Positions 1 to 7,203 of a DNA stretch of 31,132 nt are shown here, in pieces. A program made the translations under genes and the position numbers. The notes below the pieces were generated by a model. It had not been told where the DNA came from, searched no databases, and saw only the letters and a program-made list of their open reading frames with translations. The stretch is from positions 1-31,132 of the forward strand of contig CAZCHK010000025.1 of assembly GCA_964498605.1 (NCBI GenBank). The letters are read 5' to 3'. Positions within the stretch are counted from its first letter, which is position 1, and each line of letters starts with the position of its first letter. Source of the DNA: JBGQAS01 sp964498605. GTDB taxonomy: Bacteria > Chloroflexota > Anaerolineae > Anaerolineales > Anaerolineaceae.

Positions 1-27
1 CAGTATCTCTGGAAAACCTATGTGCAT
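1..27 (-). CDS. Partial N-terminus, possible TatA-type translocase subunit
   Basis: An ATG at 27 on the minus strand opens a frame that runs off the left edge and gives only MHIGFPEIL. An AGGAG ribosome-binding site lies 8 nt upstream and a promoter-like pair (62-90) lies before that. The peptide resembles the start of many TatA/TatE proteins, in which an Ile-Gly-x-x-Glu-Leu/Ile-Leu segment opens a membrane helix. Nine residues are too few to prove this, and it may be another small membrane protein or chance. Confidence 0.35.
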
Positions 28-61
28 GTTTCACGCTCCTGACGGCCACAGCCGTGACTGC

Positions 62-90
62 ATTATATCAATATTCCATTACTTCGTCAC
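62..90 (-). promoter_or_regulatory. Putative promoter for the left-edge gene
   Basis: On the minus strand GTGACG (85-90) and TATAAT (62-67) are separated by 17 bp. The -35 overlaps the last codons and stop of the preceding gene (79-636). The predicted transcript would start near 55 and carry a small ACGGC/GCCGT hairpin (42-55) before the ATG at 27. The -10 is perfect and the -35 matches four of six positions. Confidence 0.4.
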
Positions 91-636
91 ACCAGGCACC
101 CGCCGGGATTCCCACAGGCGAACAGCCATCTGAAGCGTCTTCCTGATCTCCGGATCTGCTACCTCGGCGATCCCGCCAAAACGCTGGCCGGACACGAAAA
201 CGGATACCCCCAGGGACGGATCCGGGATCAGCTTGATGCGGGCGGCATTCGGTTCTCCCTGCAGAGACATCTCCTTCAGGATGTCATTGATCTCCTGGAC
301 CATGTCGACGGCCGGCGGAGCGACAAATCCCTTTTGAGGCTTCTGCCCGGGCGCAGACGCAGGCACGGCTGGTGCGGGGGCAGGAGGCAGCGGGGTTGAT
401 TCCACCTGCAATGTGCGCGTCTCGGCCGGGGCTGCCACCGCGTCAGGAACGCCCTGCGCGGGATGCGTCTCAAGCGGTTGATGCGGAGGCGTCTCGCTGC
501 TGAGCTTTGGGGCTACAGTGCTTCTGCTCGGGTCATCCTGCTTCCTGCGGTTTACATTGCCTGTGATCGTGACGGTCAAGGCGCCCAGGAAAAATCCGAG
601 CGCAACGAGGAATATGTAAATGATGATGTCAGTCAT
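79..636 (-). CDS. Membrane-anchored protein of unknown function
   Basis: This 185-residue protein is not recognised as a named family. One hydrophobic helix lies at residues 4-27, followed by a basic patch (NRRK) that predicts an N-out, cytoplasmic-C topology. A low-complexity Pro/Ala/Thr linker (about 40-108) leads to a compact C-terminal region (about 109-185) with mixed helix and strand character and the segment VSVFVSGQRFGG. It lies 12 bp downstream of mutM on the same strand, so it is probably co-transcribed with it. There is no obvious catalytic motif. The coding call is supported by the sensible domain layout and tight spacing; the function is unknown. Confidence 0.75.
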   Translation of the reverse strand: MTDIIIYIFLVALGFFLGALTVTITGNVNRRKQDDPSRSTVAPKLSSETPPHQPLETHPAQGVPDAVAAPAETRTLQVESTPLPPAPAPAVPASAPGQKPQKGFVAPPAVDMVQEINDILKEMSLQGEPNAARIKLIPDPSLGVSVFVSGQRFGGIAEVADPEIRKTLQMAVRLWESRRVPGVTK

Positions 637-648
637 GGTTCATCCCTT

Positions 649-1470
649 TCAAAACAAGATTTGGCATTTGGGGCAGAAGTGCGTACCGCGCTGCCCCACC
701 ATAATCCTCTCGATGGGTGTGGCGCAGCTTCGGCAAGGATCTCCACCGCGTTGATAGACATTGAAATCATTCTGGAACTGGCCTCCGCGGTAGACCCAAT
801 CAATGCTCGCGCCGTTCCTGTCTATTCCCAATTGTAAAACCTGCCGGATGCTTTTGAGCAGTATTTCTGCCAAAAGCGGCGTCACGTGATCCGCTTGCGT
901 CAGCGGGTGGATACCGGCTATGAACAACGCTTCGTCTGCGTAGATATTTCCGATGCCCGCCAGGAAGCTCTGATCCAGCAGCAGCGTTTTGATGCGTTTT
1001 TTCCTGGACTTCAGCAGATCATACAAACTATCCCCAGTCAGCGCTTCGTCAAATGGCTCAAGCCCAAGGTGGCTGCAAACCAGCGCCGGGTCTTCCGTGA
1101 ACCAGATCCGTCCAAATTTGCGGGTATCGTTAAAAACCAGCACCTGCTGACTGCTCAAATCGAACGTGACCCTGTCATGGGCATTGAGAATCCTTACAGC
1201 ATTCACAGCGGTCAGATCCCCGCTCATGCGCAGGTGAACAAACAGCCAGCCGCAGCTTAATCCGATCGAGATATATTTTCCCCGTCGGTTGATTGATCGT
1301 ATGGTCGCTCCCGCCACACGCCTCTCAAATTCGGGGACACCTGGACAGGCAATGCTTTTTTTCCACAGGACATTCACTTTCGTGATCGTGGCACCCAGGA
1401 TCGCTTCACTCCCCCTTCCTCCCTCGCGCAGTGATCTCGCGATCGTTTCTACTTCTGGCAGTTCAGGCAT
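649..1470 (-). CDS. mutM: Formamidopyrimidine-DNA glycosylase (Fpg/MutM)
   Basis: A base-excision repair enzyme that removes 8-oxoguanine and formamidopyrimidines and nicks the DNA by beta/delta elimination. The 273-residue length is usual. The mature protein begins with the catalytic PELPEVET motif (Pro and Glu after the initiator Met). The conserved Lys65 lies in RRGKY. A C-terminal zinc finger has Cys246-x2-Cys249 and Cys266-x2-Cys269, with the DNA-binding Arg261 in GQRGTHFC. The start is fixed by the need for N-terminal Pro and by a TGAGGAG ribosome-binding site. It follows prs across an intrinsic terminator (1482-1510) that sits almost against its ribosome-binding site. Expression may therefore depend on read-through or an unseen promoter. 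Confidence 0.97.
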   Translation of the reverse strand: MPELPEVETIARSLREGGRGSEAILGATITKVNVLWKKSIACPGVPEFERRVAGATIRSINRRGKYISIGLSCGWLFVHLRMSGDLTAVNAVRILNAHDRVTFDLSSQQVLVFNDTRKFGRIWFTEDPALVCSHLGLEPFDEALTGDSLYDLLKSRKKRIKTLLLDQSFLAGIGNIYADEALFIAGIHPLTQADHVTPLLAEILLKSIRQVLQLGIDRNGASIDWVYRGGQFQNDFNVYQRGGDPCRSCATPIERIMVGQRGTHFCPKCQILF

Positions 1471-1481
1471 CTACTCCTCAA

Positions 1482-1510
1482 GAAAAACCCGGCCTGTAAC
1501 CCCGGGTTTT
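1482..1510 (-). terminator. Intrinsic terminator between prs and mutM
   Basis: Read on the minus strand, a 9-bp stem (1502-1510 with 1484-1492) closes a 9-nt loop and is followed by a run of T. It lies just after the prs stop codon and ends about 12 nt before the mutM ATG. Confidence 0.7.
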
Positions 1511-1522
1511 CGGATTCTCGCG

Positions 1523-2515
1523 TTATTCTCCAAACAGCTCCCCCACGCTGCGGCCTTCATTCGCCCTTTGAATGACTTCAGCCAGCAGGTTCGAAACCGA
1601 CAGGATGCGCAGCCGGCCGCCGAACAGGGCTGCTTTCTCCAGATCGATGGGGATGGTGTCCGTTGTTACAAATTCCTTGACAGGCAGTTCTGCCAGCCTT
1701 TCAGCGCAATCCTGTGAAAGGATCGGATGCACAAAAGTCATGTAAACATCCCGGCAACGCCCCTCCTTCACCATGCGCACCGCGGATACCATGGATATCC
1801 CGGTGTCCACCTCGTCATCGACAAGGATCACGTCACGGTTTTCCACCTCGCCGATCAGGGTCAGTCCTTCAGCCTTGGCGTCATTGGCAACGCGGCGTTT
1901 TTCGATGAACGCCAGGGGTGTGTCCATTTTTTCAGCAAAATTCCTGGCTTTCTTGGCGAACCCGAGATCCGAGGAGACCACCACCGGCTTGTGGAGTGTT
2001 TTTTTGATGGAAAGCAGGTAATCCAGCAGCAGGTGAAAGGCGGACAACACGTCACCAGGTATGCTGAAGAAGCCCTGTATCTGACCGGCGTGCAGGTCCA
2101 GGGTCATATACCGATCAGCCCCGGCGACCTCGATCATGTCCGTTACCAGGCGGGCTGTGATCGGCACGCGCGGTTGATCCTTTTTGTCAGAGCGCGCGTA
2201 GCACATGTACGGCACCACCGCGGTGATGCGGGACGCTGAGTCCAATTTGAGCGTTTGCAGCAGGATGAGCAGCTCCATCAGGTTGCGGTGAACCGGCTTT
2301 GGGGTGGTCTGGATTACGTAGCAGTCCTGTCCCCGGACGCTGTTCTTTAATTTCACAAAAAGATTGCCATTGGGGAATTCAATGATATCTCGCGCGCAAA
2401 GGGGTACACCGATCTGATCGGCGATTTTTTGCGCCAGTTCCGGACAGGCGGTTCCAGCAAACAGCTTGATGTCACCAAAACGCATCCGGTCATGATGAAT
2501 TTGCGTATTTGCCAT
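1523..2515 (-). CDS. prs: Ribose-phosphate pyrophosphokinase (PRPP synthetase)
   Basis: Makes PRPP from ribose 5-phosphate and ATP for nucleotide, His, Trp and NAD synthesis. The 330-residue protein shows the class I two-domain fold: an early KLFAGTACPELA segment, the YARSDKKDQPR region (about 106-116), the metal-binding histidine in LDLHAGQIQGFF (His142), the KRR flexible loop (206-208), and an acidic PRPP-binding loop at 232-241. That loop reads VDDEVDTGIS, whereas most family members have VDD-x-x-DTAGT, so it is atypical at the end. The start is supported by a GGAGAGAGG ribosome-binding site. It lies 46 bp downstream of aspS on the same strand and is followed by an intrinsic terminator. 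Confidence 0.93.
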   Translation of the reverse strand: MANTQIHHDRMRFGDIKLFAGTACPELAQKIADQIGVPLCARDIIEFPNGNLFVKLKNSVRGQDCYVIQTTPKPVHRNLMELLILLQTLKLDSASRITAVVPYMCYARSDKKDQPRVPITARLVTDMIEVAGADRYMTLDLHAGQIQGFFSIPGDVLSAFHLLLDYLLSIKKTLHKPVVVSSDLGFAKKARNFAEKMDTPLAFIEKRRVANDAKAEGLTLIGEVENRDVILVDDEVDTGISMVSAVRMVKEGRCRDVYMTFVHPILSQDCAERLAELPVKEFVTTDTIPIDLEKAALFGGRLRILSVSNLLAEVIQRANEGRSVGELFGE

Positions 2516-2561
2516 CTTTTCCTCTCTCCCTGGGGTCCTTGCCTGGTTTGATTGTATCGCT

Positions 2562-3881
2562 TTACGGGTTGAGCCGGGTAGGACCTCTGAATATGTAAAC
2601 CGCTTCGCGGATGTTGTTCAAACCAAGCATGCTCATCACCGTTCTTGCCAGGCCCAATCCAAATCCTCCATGCGGCGGACAGCCATATTTGAAAAAGTCC
2701 AGGTAATACTGCAGGGGCTCCAGGCGCAAGCCCTTCTCCACGGCCTGCTTTGCCAGGATGTCGTAACGGTGTTCACGCTGGGCTCCCGTGGTGATCTCCA
2801 GGCCGCTGGCGATCAGATCAAAACTGCGCGTCAGGTTGGTGTCCTCCGGGCAGCGCATATGATAGAAAGGCCGGACACTGATCGGCCAGTCGGTCAGGAA
2901 CACGAAATCGTGATCGAATGTCTCTTTGACATACGCCGCGATTTCACGTTCGCCTCCGGGATCGATATCGCCTTTTTTCTCCCTGGGCAGCTCGTACCCG
3001 CGCTTTTTGAGAATTTCCACGGCTTCACGCATGGGAATGCGCGGAAAAGGTACTTCGGGAACAACCAGGTCATGCTGGAGAAGCGAATGGATCTCTTCAC
3101 CGTGGGCTTCTTTCACTTTTTGAATCGTATATTGAAGCCAGCGCTCCTGGAATGCCATCACGCTCTCGTGACTGTCCACCCAGCTCATTTCCATGTCGAC
3201 GCCGGTGAACTCCGTCATGTGCCGCGAGGTGAAGCTGGGGTCAGCCCGAAAAACGGGGCCGATCTCGAAGACTCTCTCAAAACCAGCCGCCATCGCCATT
3301 TGTTTGTAGAACTGGGGGCTCTGCGCCAGGTACGCCTTGCGGTCAAAATAGGCCATCTCGAACAATTCTGCACCGCTCTCACTGGGTGCACCCATGATCT
3401 TGGGCGAATGGATCTCGAGAAAACCATTCTGAACCCAGTATTCTCGCATGGCTGCTTCGGCCGTGGTTTGCGCCTTGAAGATGAGCAGGTTTTCGGGCCG
3501 GCGAAGATCAAGATAGCGCCAATCCATGCGATAATCGATCGCCGGCAGGGTTTCCGCAAAAGGATCGAACGGGACGGGAATTTGCGCCATGCTTTCGATG
3601 TTGAGCGATTCCAGCTGGATCTCCAGCCCTCCAAGTTTGACGACCGGGTTATCGACAACCGTGCCAGTGATGGTCAGAGCGGATTCAACCGCGAGCGTGG
3701 AAATCACAGCGCCCATTTCTTCATTGCCTGGCCGATAATGTGCGACCTGCACCAGGCCGGTCGCGTCACGCAGGATCAGAAACTGCATCTTTTTCTGGTC
3801 CCGCAGGGTCTGAAGAAACCCGTGGATCTTCACCTTCTTTCCAACCGATTTCCTCAACTCAACAATGTGTGTTCTTTCCAT
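2562..3881 (-). CDS. aspS: Aspartyl-tRNA synthetase, short archaeal-type
   Basis: A class II aminoacyl-tRNA synthetase that charges tRNA-Asp, and possibly tRNA-Asn if non-discriminating. At about 439 residues it matches the archaeal/eukaryal-type enzyme and lacks the GAD insertion of the ~590-residue bacterial AspRS. It has an N-terminal OB-fold anticodon-binding domain, motif 2 around FRADPSFTSRHMTEF, and motif 3 GGFGLGLARTVM near the C-terminus. I start at the ATG at 3881 (MERTHIV) because GGAG lies 5 nt upstream and the family begins here. An upstream in-frame ATG at 3938 would add 19 hydrophobic residues that look like translated leader. A TATAAT (3957-3962) inside the end of meaB could be its own promoter. 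Confidence 0.92.
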   Translation of the reverse strand: MERTHIVELRKSVGKKVKIHGFLQTLRDQKKMQFLILRDATGLVQVAHYRPGNEEMGAVISTLAVESALTITGTVVDNPVVKLGGLEIQLESLNIESMAQIPVPFDPFAETLPAIDYRMDWRYLDLRRPENLLIFKAQTTAEAAMREYWVQNGFLEIHSPKIMGAPSESGAELFEMAYFDRKAYLAQSPQFYKQMAMAAGFERVFEIGPVFRADPSFTSRHMTEFTGVDMEMSWVDSHESVMAFQERWLQYTIQKVKEAHGEEIHSLLQHDLVVPEVPFPRIPMREAVEILKKRGYELPREKKGDIDPGGEREIAAYVKETFDHDFVFLTDWPISVRPFYHMRCPEDTNLTRSFDLIASGLEITTGAQREHRYDILAKQAVEKGLRLEPLQYYLDFFKYGCPPHGGFGLGLARTVMSMLGLNNIREAVYIFRGPTRLNP

Positions 3882-3957
3882 ACCTGCTCCAGTCAACAGA
3901 ATCCACGCAGGGATGACAAGCCTCCCAAGAAAGCCCATCTTTCCTGCCCATGAGTAA

Positions 3958-4905
3958 TTATAGTATTTGTTTCAGCACCTGATAGGGTGAGATCTTGCGC
4001 TCGCTGATATCCGCCAGGATCTGCTTGAATTTCATCTGGTCAGAGCTGTCGCGCCAGTTTTGCATCAAACGCATCCCGATCAGCAGCTCCAGCTCACTGC
4101 GCAGCCGCTCAAAATCACGCTTCTTCCACTCTCCACTCTGCAGCAGGAACTGCCTGTGCTGGCGTATCCCGGCCACAACTTCCGCGATGCCTGCTCCATC
4201 AAGCGAAATGGTCTTAATCACAGGCACCTGCCACAATTCACGTTCCGGTCTTGAAGGCATTGCCAGTTCAAGGCTCATTTTTAACGTGCGTTCCGTATTT
4301 TCCGCCCCAGGAAGATCCGATTTGTTGACAACCAGGATGTCCGCGATTTCCAGGATCCCGGCTTTGATGGCCTGGATGTCATCCCCAAACCCCGGCGCCT
4401 CAACGACAATGGTCGTGTGCGCCAGGCGGGCGATTTCAACCTCTGACTGCCCGGCTCCCACTGTTTCAATGAAAATCGTTTCGAATCCAGCCGCGTCCAT
4501 GGCCTGGACCACAGCTGCCGTTGAACGCGCGATCCCCCCCAGAGCCCCCCGGCTCGCCATCGAGCGGATAAATATTCCTTCATCGCCGTGCAGATCCTTC
4601 ATCCGCACCCTGTCTCCCAGGATGGCTCCCCCGCTGAAGGGGCTGGAGGGATCCACGGCGACAACCGCCACTTTCACCTGCCTGCCGCCCTCCTGCGCTT
4701 TGCGGAACTGCCGCGCGAGCTGGTTAGCCAGGGAGGATTTTCCCGTGCCCGGCGCGCCCGTGATGCCCACCAGGTGCGCTTTTCCGGTGTGCGGGAAAAG
4801 CTCGTCCAGCGCGTCCTGCCCGGCGGGATCGTTGTTCTCGACCAGTGTCAGCAGCCTGCTCAACGCCAGCCGATCGCCGCCCAGAATGGCTTTTACGTTT
4901 ACCAT
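3958..4905 (-). CDS. meaB: MeaB/ArgK-type GTPase, chaperone of methylmalonyl-CoA mutase
   Basis: A G3E-family P-loop GTPase that gates cofactor loading and protects adenosylcobalamin-dependent methylmalonyl-CoA mutase from inactivation. The 315-residue protein has the P-loop GAPGTGKSS (50-58), the switch segment ETVGAGQSE, the family signature GDDIQAIKAGILEIAD, and the guanine-specificity motif NKSD. The C-terminal helices are typical of the dimerisation arm. Only 3 bp separate it from the upstream B12-binding subunit, so the two form one operon. This context favours MeaB over the older 'ArgK arginine transport kinase' label. Confidence 0.94.
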   Translation of the reverse strand: MVNVKAILGGDRLALSRLLTLVENNDPAGQDALDELFPHTGKAHLVGITGAPGTGKSSLANQLARQFRKAQEGGRQVKVAVVAVDPSSPFSGGAILGDRVRMKDLHGDEGIFIRSMASRGALGGIARSTAAVVQAMDAAGFETIFIETVGAGQSEVEIARLAHTTIVVEAPGFGDDIQAIKAGILEIADILVVNKSDLPGAENTERTLKMSLELAMPSRPERELWQVPVIKTISLDGAGIAEVVAGIRQHRQFLLQSGEWKKRDFERLRSELELLIGMRLMQNWRDSSDQMKFKQILADISERKISPYQVLKQIL

Positions 4906-4908
4906 TTC

Positions 4909-5307
4909 CTATGCGCCAACAAGTGACTGGATCTCCTCGATGACCCTGGTGGTGGATGTCCCAGGTCCGTACACGCCGGTAACTCCTTTTTCCATCAAGG
5001 CGGGGATATCCTCCTCCGGGATGATGCCGCCCACGAACACTTTGACATTGTTCTGGCCGTTGCCGCGGATCAGTTCCATGATCCTTGGCACCAGCACCAT
5101 GTGCGCGCCGGACAGGATCGACAGACCCACCACATCCACGTCCTCCTGCAGCGCGGCCTCGGCCACCATCTCGGGCGTCTGGCGCAAGCCGGTGTAGATC
5201 ACCTCCATGCCCGCGTCGCGCAAAGCCCTCGCCACGACTTTCGCGCCCCGGTCGTGTCCGTCCAGCCCGGGCTTGGCAATCAGAACTTTGATCTTCTTTT
5301 CTGTCAT
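4909..5307 (-). CDS. Cobalamin-binding subunit of methylmalonyl-CoA mutase
   Basis: A stand-alone B12-binding domain of 132 residues, corresponding to the small subunit of split mutases. The DxHxxG motif that supplies the lower axial ligand is present as D16-G-H18-D-R-G21. It is followed by the usual SxL-type loop (LSILSGAH) and a GG segment (VGGIIPEED). I use the ATG at 5307: a GGAG ribosome-binding site lies 6 nt upstream and a TATAAT at 5338-5343 puts the transcript start between this ATG and an earlier in-frame ATG at 5424. It leads into meaB with a 3-bp gap. The large catalytic subunit is not in the window. Confidence 0.93.
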   Translation of the reverse strand: MTEKKIKVLIAKPGLDGHDRGAKVVARALRDAGMEVIYTGLRQTPEMVAEAALQEDVDVVGLSILSGAHMVLVPRIMELIRGNGQNNVKVFVGGIIPEEDIPALMEKGVTGVYGPGTSTTRVIEEIQSLVGA

Positions 5308-5337
5308 GTCCACTCCGTAAGGTTTTTGAATGATCAA

Positions 5338-5343
5338 ATTATA
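5338..5343 (-). promoter_or_regulatory. -10 box for the mutase-subunit/meaB operon
   Basis: A perfect TATAAT on the minus strand, about 30 nt before the start codon at 5307. No convincing -35 was found at 16-18 bp. It supports the shorter start of the B12-binding subunit. Confidence 0.5.
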
Positions 5344-5417
5344 CCCCGGTGGGACTTTCGATCGTGACAGGACAGGCTGATTTTGCTCATGTTGATGGGG
5401 GAGGTTTATCCTGCCGC

Positions 5418-5446
5418 TTGACAAATATTCACCTCGGGACTATAGT
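5418..5446 (+). promoter_or_regulatory. Strong sigma-70-type promoter of the glnA leader
   Basis: TTGACA (5418-5423), a 17-bp spacer and TATAGT (5441-5446) on the plus strand. This is the best promoter match in the window. It predicts a transcript start near 5453, some 355 nt before the glnA start codon. Confidence 0.75.
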
Positions 5447-5452
5447 AGCCAG

Positions 5453-5786
5453 AATTTGGTCTGGAAACAACAATTGAATATTGGGATGACAGCGGCTGAA
5501 TCTCACCAGTGGTGAGACAACGAGGAAGAGGTTCCCTTCTGCGAAGAAGGCGCTAATCCTGAAGGGGAAAATTTCAGGAGAAAATCGATCGATCAGCGGA
5601 TGCCTCTGAAGCCCGTCACAGGCTTCCCCTTCCCTTCCAGCAAAGGACTGGATCAAAACCCGTCGGCGACGGCGGCGACAAATCCAGCCCGGTGACCCGT
5701 GAACAAAACGGAAACAAAAGGTCCATGGAAGGGTTTGCCATTGTTCTAGCTCGAATCATCATAAGGCATGCCCGGGCATGCCTTAT
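5453..5786 (+). ncRNA. Uncharacterised structured glnA leader RNA
   Basis: This ~330-nt non-coding stretch runs from the predicted start near 5453 to the terminator before glnA. By eye it contains many local helices: 5501-5507/5511-5517; 5535-5539/5546-5550; 5558-5563/5573-5578; 5608-5613/5621-5626; and 5648-5653/5682-5687 enclosing 5661-5664/5668-5671. AGAGG at 5527-5531 can also pair with CCTCT at 5603-5607, with CGCT (5551-5554)/AGCG (5595-5598) inside, giving a multibranched core. The layout (strong promoter, long structured RNA, intrinsic terminator, RBS, glnA) fits a riboswitch-like attenuator or a stable small RNA with read-through into glnA. I could not match it to the glutamine, glycine, lysine, SAM or cobalamin riboswitches, 6S, RNase P or tmRNA. 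Short ATG frames at 5486 and 5600 have no ribosome-binding sites. Confidence 0.55.
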
Positions 5787-5793
5787 TTTATTT
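5761..5793 (+). terminator. glnA: Perfect-palindrome terminator just before glnA
   Basis: Positions 5761-5786 are a perfect 26-bp palindrome centred on CCCGGG. It would form a GC-rich hairpin followed by a T-rich tail (TTATTTTATTT overlapping its end). It ends 22 bp before the glnA ATG and abuts the TAGGAG ribosome-binding site. It can act as an intrinsic terminator on the leader; as duplex DNA the palindrome could also be an operator. Confidence 0.65.
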
Positions 5794-5808
5794 GGATAGG
5801 AGAACACG

Positions 5809-7146
5809 ATGGAAAAACAGCAGCTGTTGGAGAAAATCAAGGCGGATGGCGTGAAGTACATCTCTTTCCAGTTCAGTGACGTCACTGGAACCGTAAAAAG
5901 CCTGGACGCCCCCGCTGAACGATTGGGCCAGGCACTGCAAGAGGGCATCTGGTTCGACGGGTCATCCGTCGAGGGGTTCGCCAGAATACAGGAAAGTGAC
6001 ATGCACCTGAGGGTGGATATGGATACCTATGCCGTTCTTCCCTGGTCACCAACCGACATGCGGCGCGCCCGTCTTTTCTGTGATATTTACTCAACGGATA
6101 ACGTGCCCTTTGCTGGAGATCCCCGCGGCGTGCTAAAACGCCAGTTGAAAAGAATCGCTGATCGCGGCTGGGTTTTTAATGTCGGACCTGAACCGGAGTT
6201 CTTCTTGTTCAGGCGCAACGGCGATCCCACCACCCTCCCGGTTCCACACGATGTCGGCAGCTACTTTGATTTCTCCCCCAACGATGAGGCCGTGAGGGTG
6301 CGCACGGAATTAATGGAAGCACTGCGGTCGATGGGCCTGGAAATCGAGGTGGGTCATCACGAGGTGGCGCTGGGTCAGCACGAGATTGATTTCCGCTTCG
6401 CCGACGCGCTGAAGGCGGCAGACAACGTGCTGACTCTCAAGTACACGGTCAAGGCCATCGCGGCACAGCACGGCCTGGTCGCATCGTTCATGCCCAAACC
6501 CTTGTTCGGCATCAACGGATCAGGCATGCACTGTCACCAATCCCTGTTTGATCAGGCCGGTGTGAATCTCTTTTTCGATGCTGAAGATGAATTCCACCTT
6601 TCCCCCCTGGCGTATTCCTTCATCGCCGGTCAGCTGCTTCACGCGCGCGCCATGTCAGGTATCCTGGCACCCAGCGTGAACTCGTACAAACGACTTGTGC
6701 CCGGTTATGAAGCCCCGGTGTACATCGGCTGGGCGCAAACCAACCGCTCAGCGTTGATCCGCATTCCCCGTCATAACAAGGGCAGCAACCAGGCCGTGAG
6801 GGCTGAGCTGCGCTGTCCCGATCCTTCCTGCAGCCCGTACCTGGCATTCAGTGCCATGCTGGCAGCTGCCCTGGACGGCATCGACCAGGGGCTCACACCG
6901 CCACGGCCTCTCAACAACGTGAATGTGTACGAATTGAACCCCGCTGAGCGATCTGAAATGGGCATCACCGCGCTGCCCGGATCGCTCCTGGAAGCGCTTG
7001 AAGAATTGGATCGGGATGGGATCATCAAGGAAGCCATCGGCTGCGAAACCTATCATGCCTTCCGGAGAGCCAAACTTTCGGAATGGGATGATTTTCGCAT
7101 CCATGTCACGGATTGGGAGCGCGCCCGGTACCTGGAAATGATATAG
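5809..7146 (+). CDS. glnA: Type I glutamine synthetase (GSI-alpha)
   Basis: Condenses glutamate, ammonia and ATP to glutamine; a cytoplasmic dodecamer and the main ammonia-assimilation step. The 445-residue length matches the GSI-alpha subtype, which lacks the adenylylation-site insertion of GSI-beta (~470 residues), so control by GlnE-type adenylylation is not expected. Visible motifs are the beta-grasp N-terminus with DGSSVEGFARIQESD (about 50-64), the catalytic GPEPEFFLF, the ammonia/glutamate region GINGSGMHCHQSL, and the ATP-binding part NKGSNQAVRAELRCPDPS. The start is supported by a GGAG ribosome-binding site. It sits behind a long structured leader with a terminator, so transcript-level control is likely. 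Confidence 0.96.
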   Translation: MEKQQLLEKIKADGVKYISFQFSDVTGTVKSLDAPAERLGQALQEGIWFDGSSVEGFARIQESDMHLRVDMDTYAVLPWSPTDMRRARLFCDIYSTDNVPFAGDPRGVLKRQLKRIADRGWVFNVGPEPEFFLFRRNGDPTTLPVPHDVGSYFDFSPNDEAVRVRTELMEALRSMGLEIEVGHHEVALGQHEIDFRFADALKAADNVLTLKYTVKAIAAQHGLVASFMPKPLFGINGSGMHCHQSLFDQAGVNLFFDAEDEFHLSPLAYSFIAGQLLHARAMSGILAPSVNSYKRLVPGYEAPVYIGWAQTNRSALIRIPRHNKGSNQAVRAELRCPDPSCSPYLAFSAMLAAALDGIDQGLTPPRPLNNVNVYELNPAERSEMGITALPGSLLEALEELDRDGIIKEAIGCETYHAFRRAKLSEWDDFRIHVTDWERARYLEMI

Positions 7147-7203
7147 AATATACAAATACCATCCGAAATCCAAGAATGGAATCTTCATCTCAGCGAGGAA
7201 ATA

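Noticed and set aside
2670..3953. A long plus-strand open frame (~427 codons) opposite aspS
   Set aside because: It mirrors the aspS coding strand. The translation has no recognisable family, while aspS shows clear class II synthetase motifs.
3995..5197. A ~400-codon plus-strand open frame across meaB and the B12-binding subunit
   Set aside because: Ser/Arg/Pro-rich composition, spans two well-supported genes on the other strand, and has no family match.
5527..5660. Partial likeness of the glnA leader to a glycine riboswitch (GAAGGGGAAAA and CAAAGGAC-like segments)
   Set aside because: The paired stems and the order of conserved segments of a glycine aptamer could not be laid out here, so the matches are likely chance.
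5600..5695. A 31-codon ATG frame in the glnA leader
   Set aside because: No ribosome-binding site, Pro/Ala-rich translation, and it runs through predicted helices.
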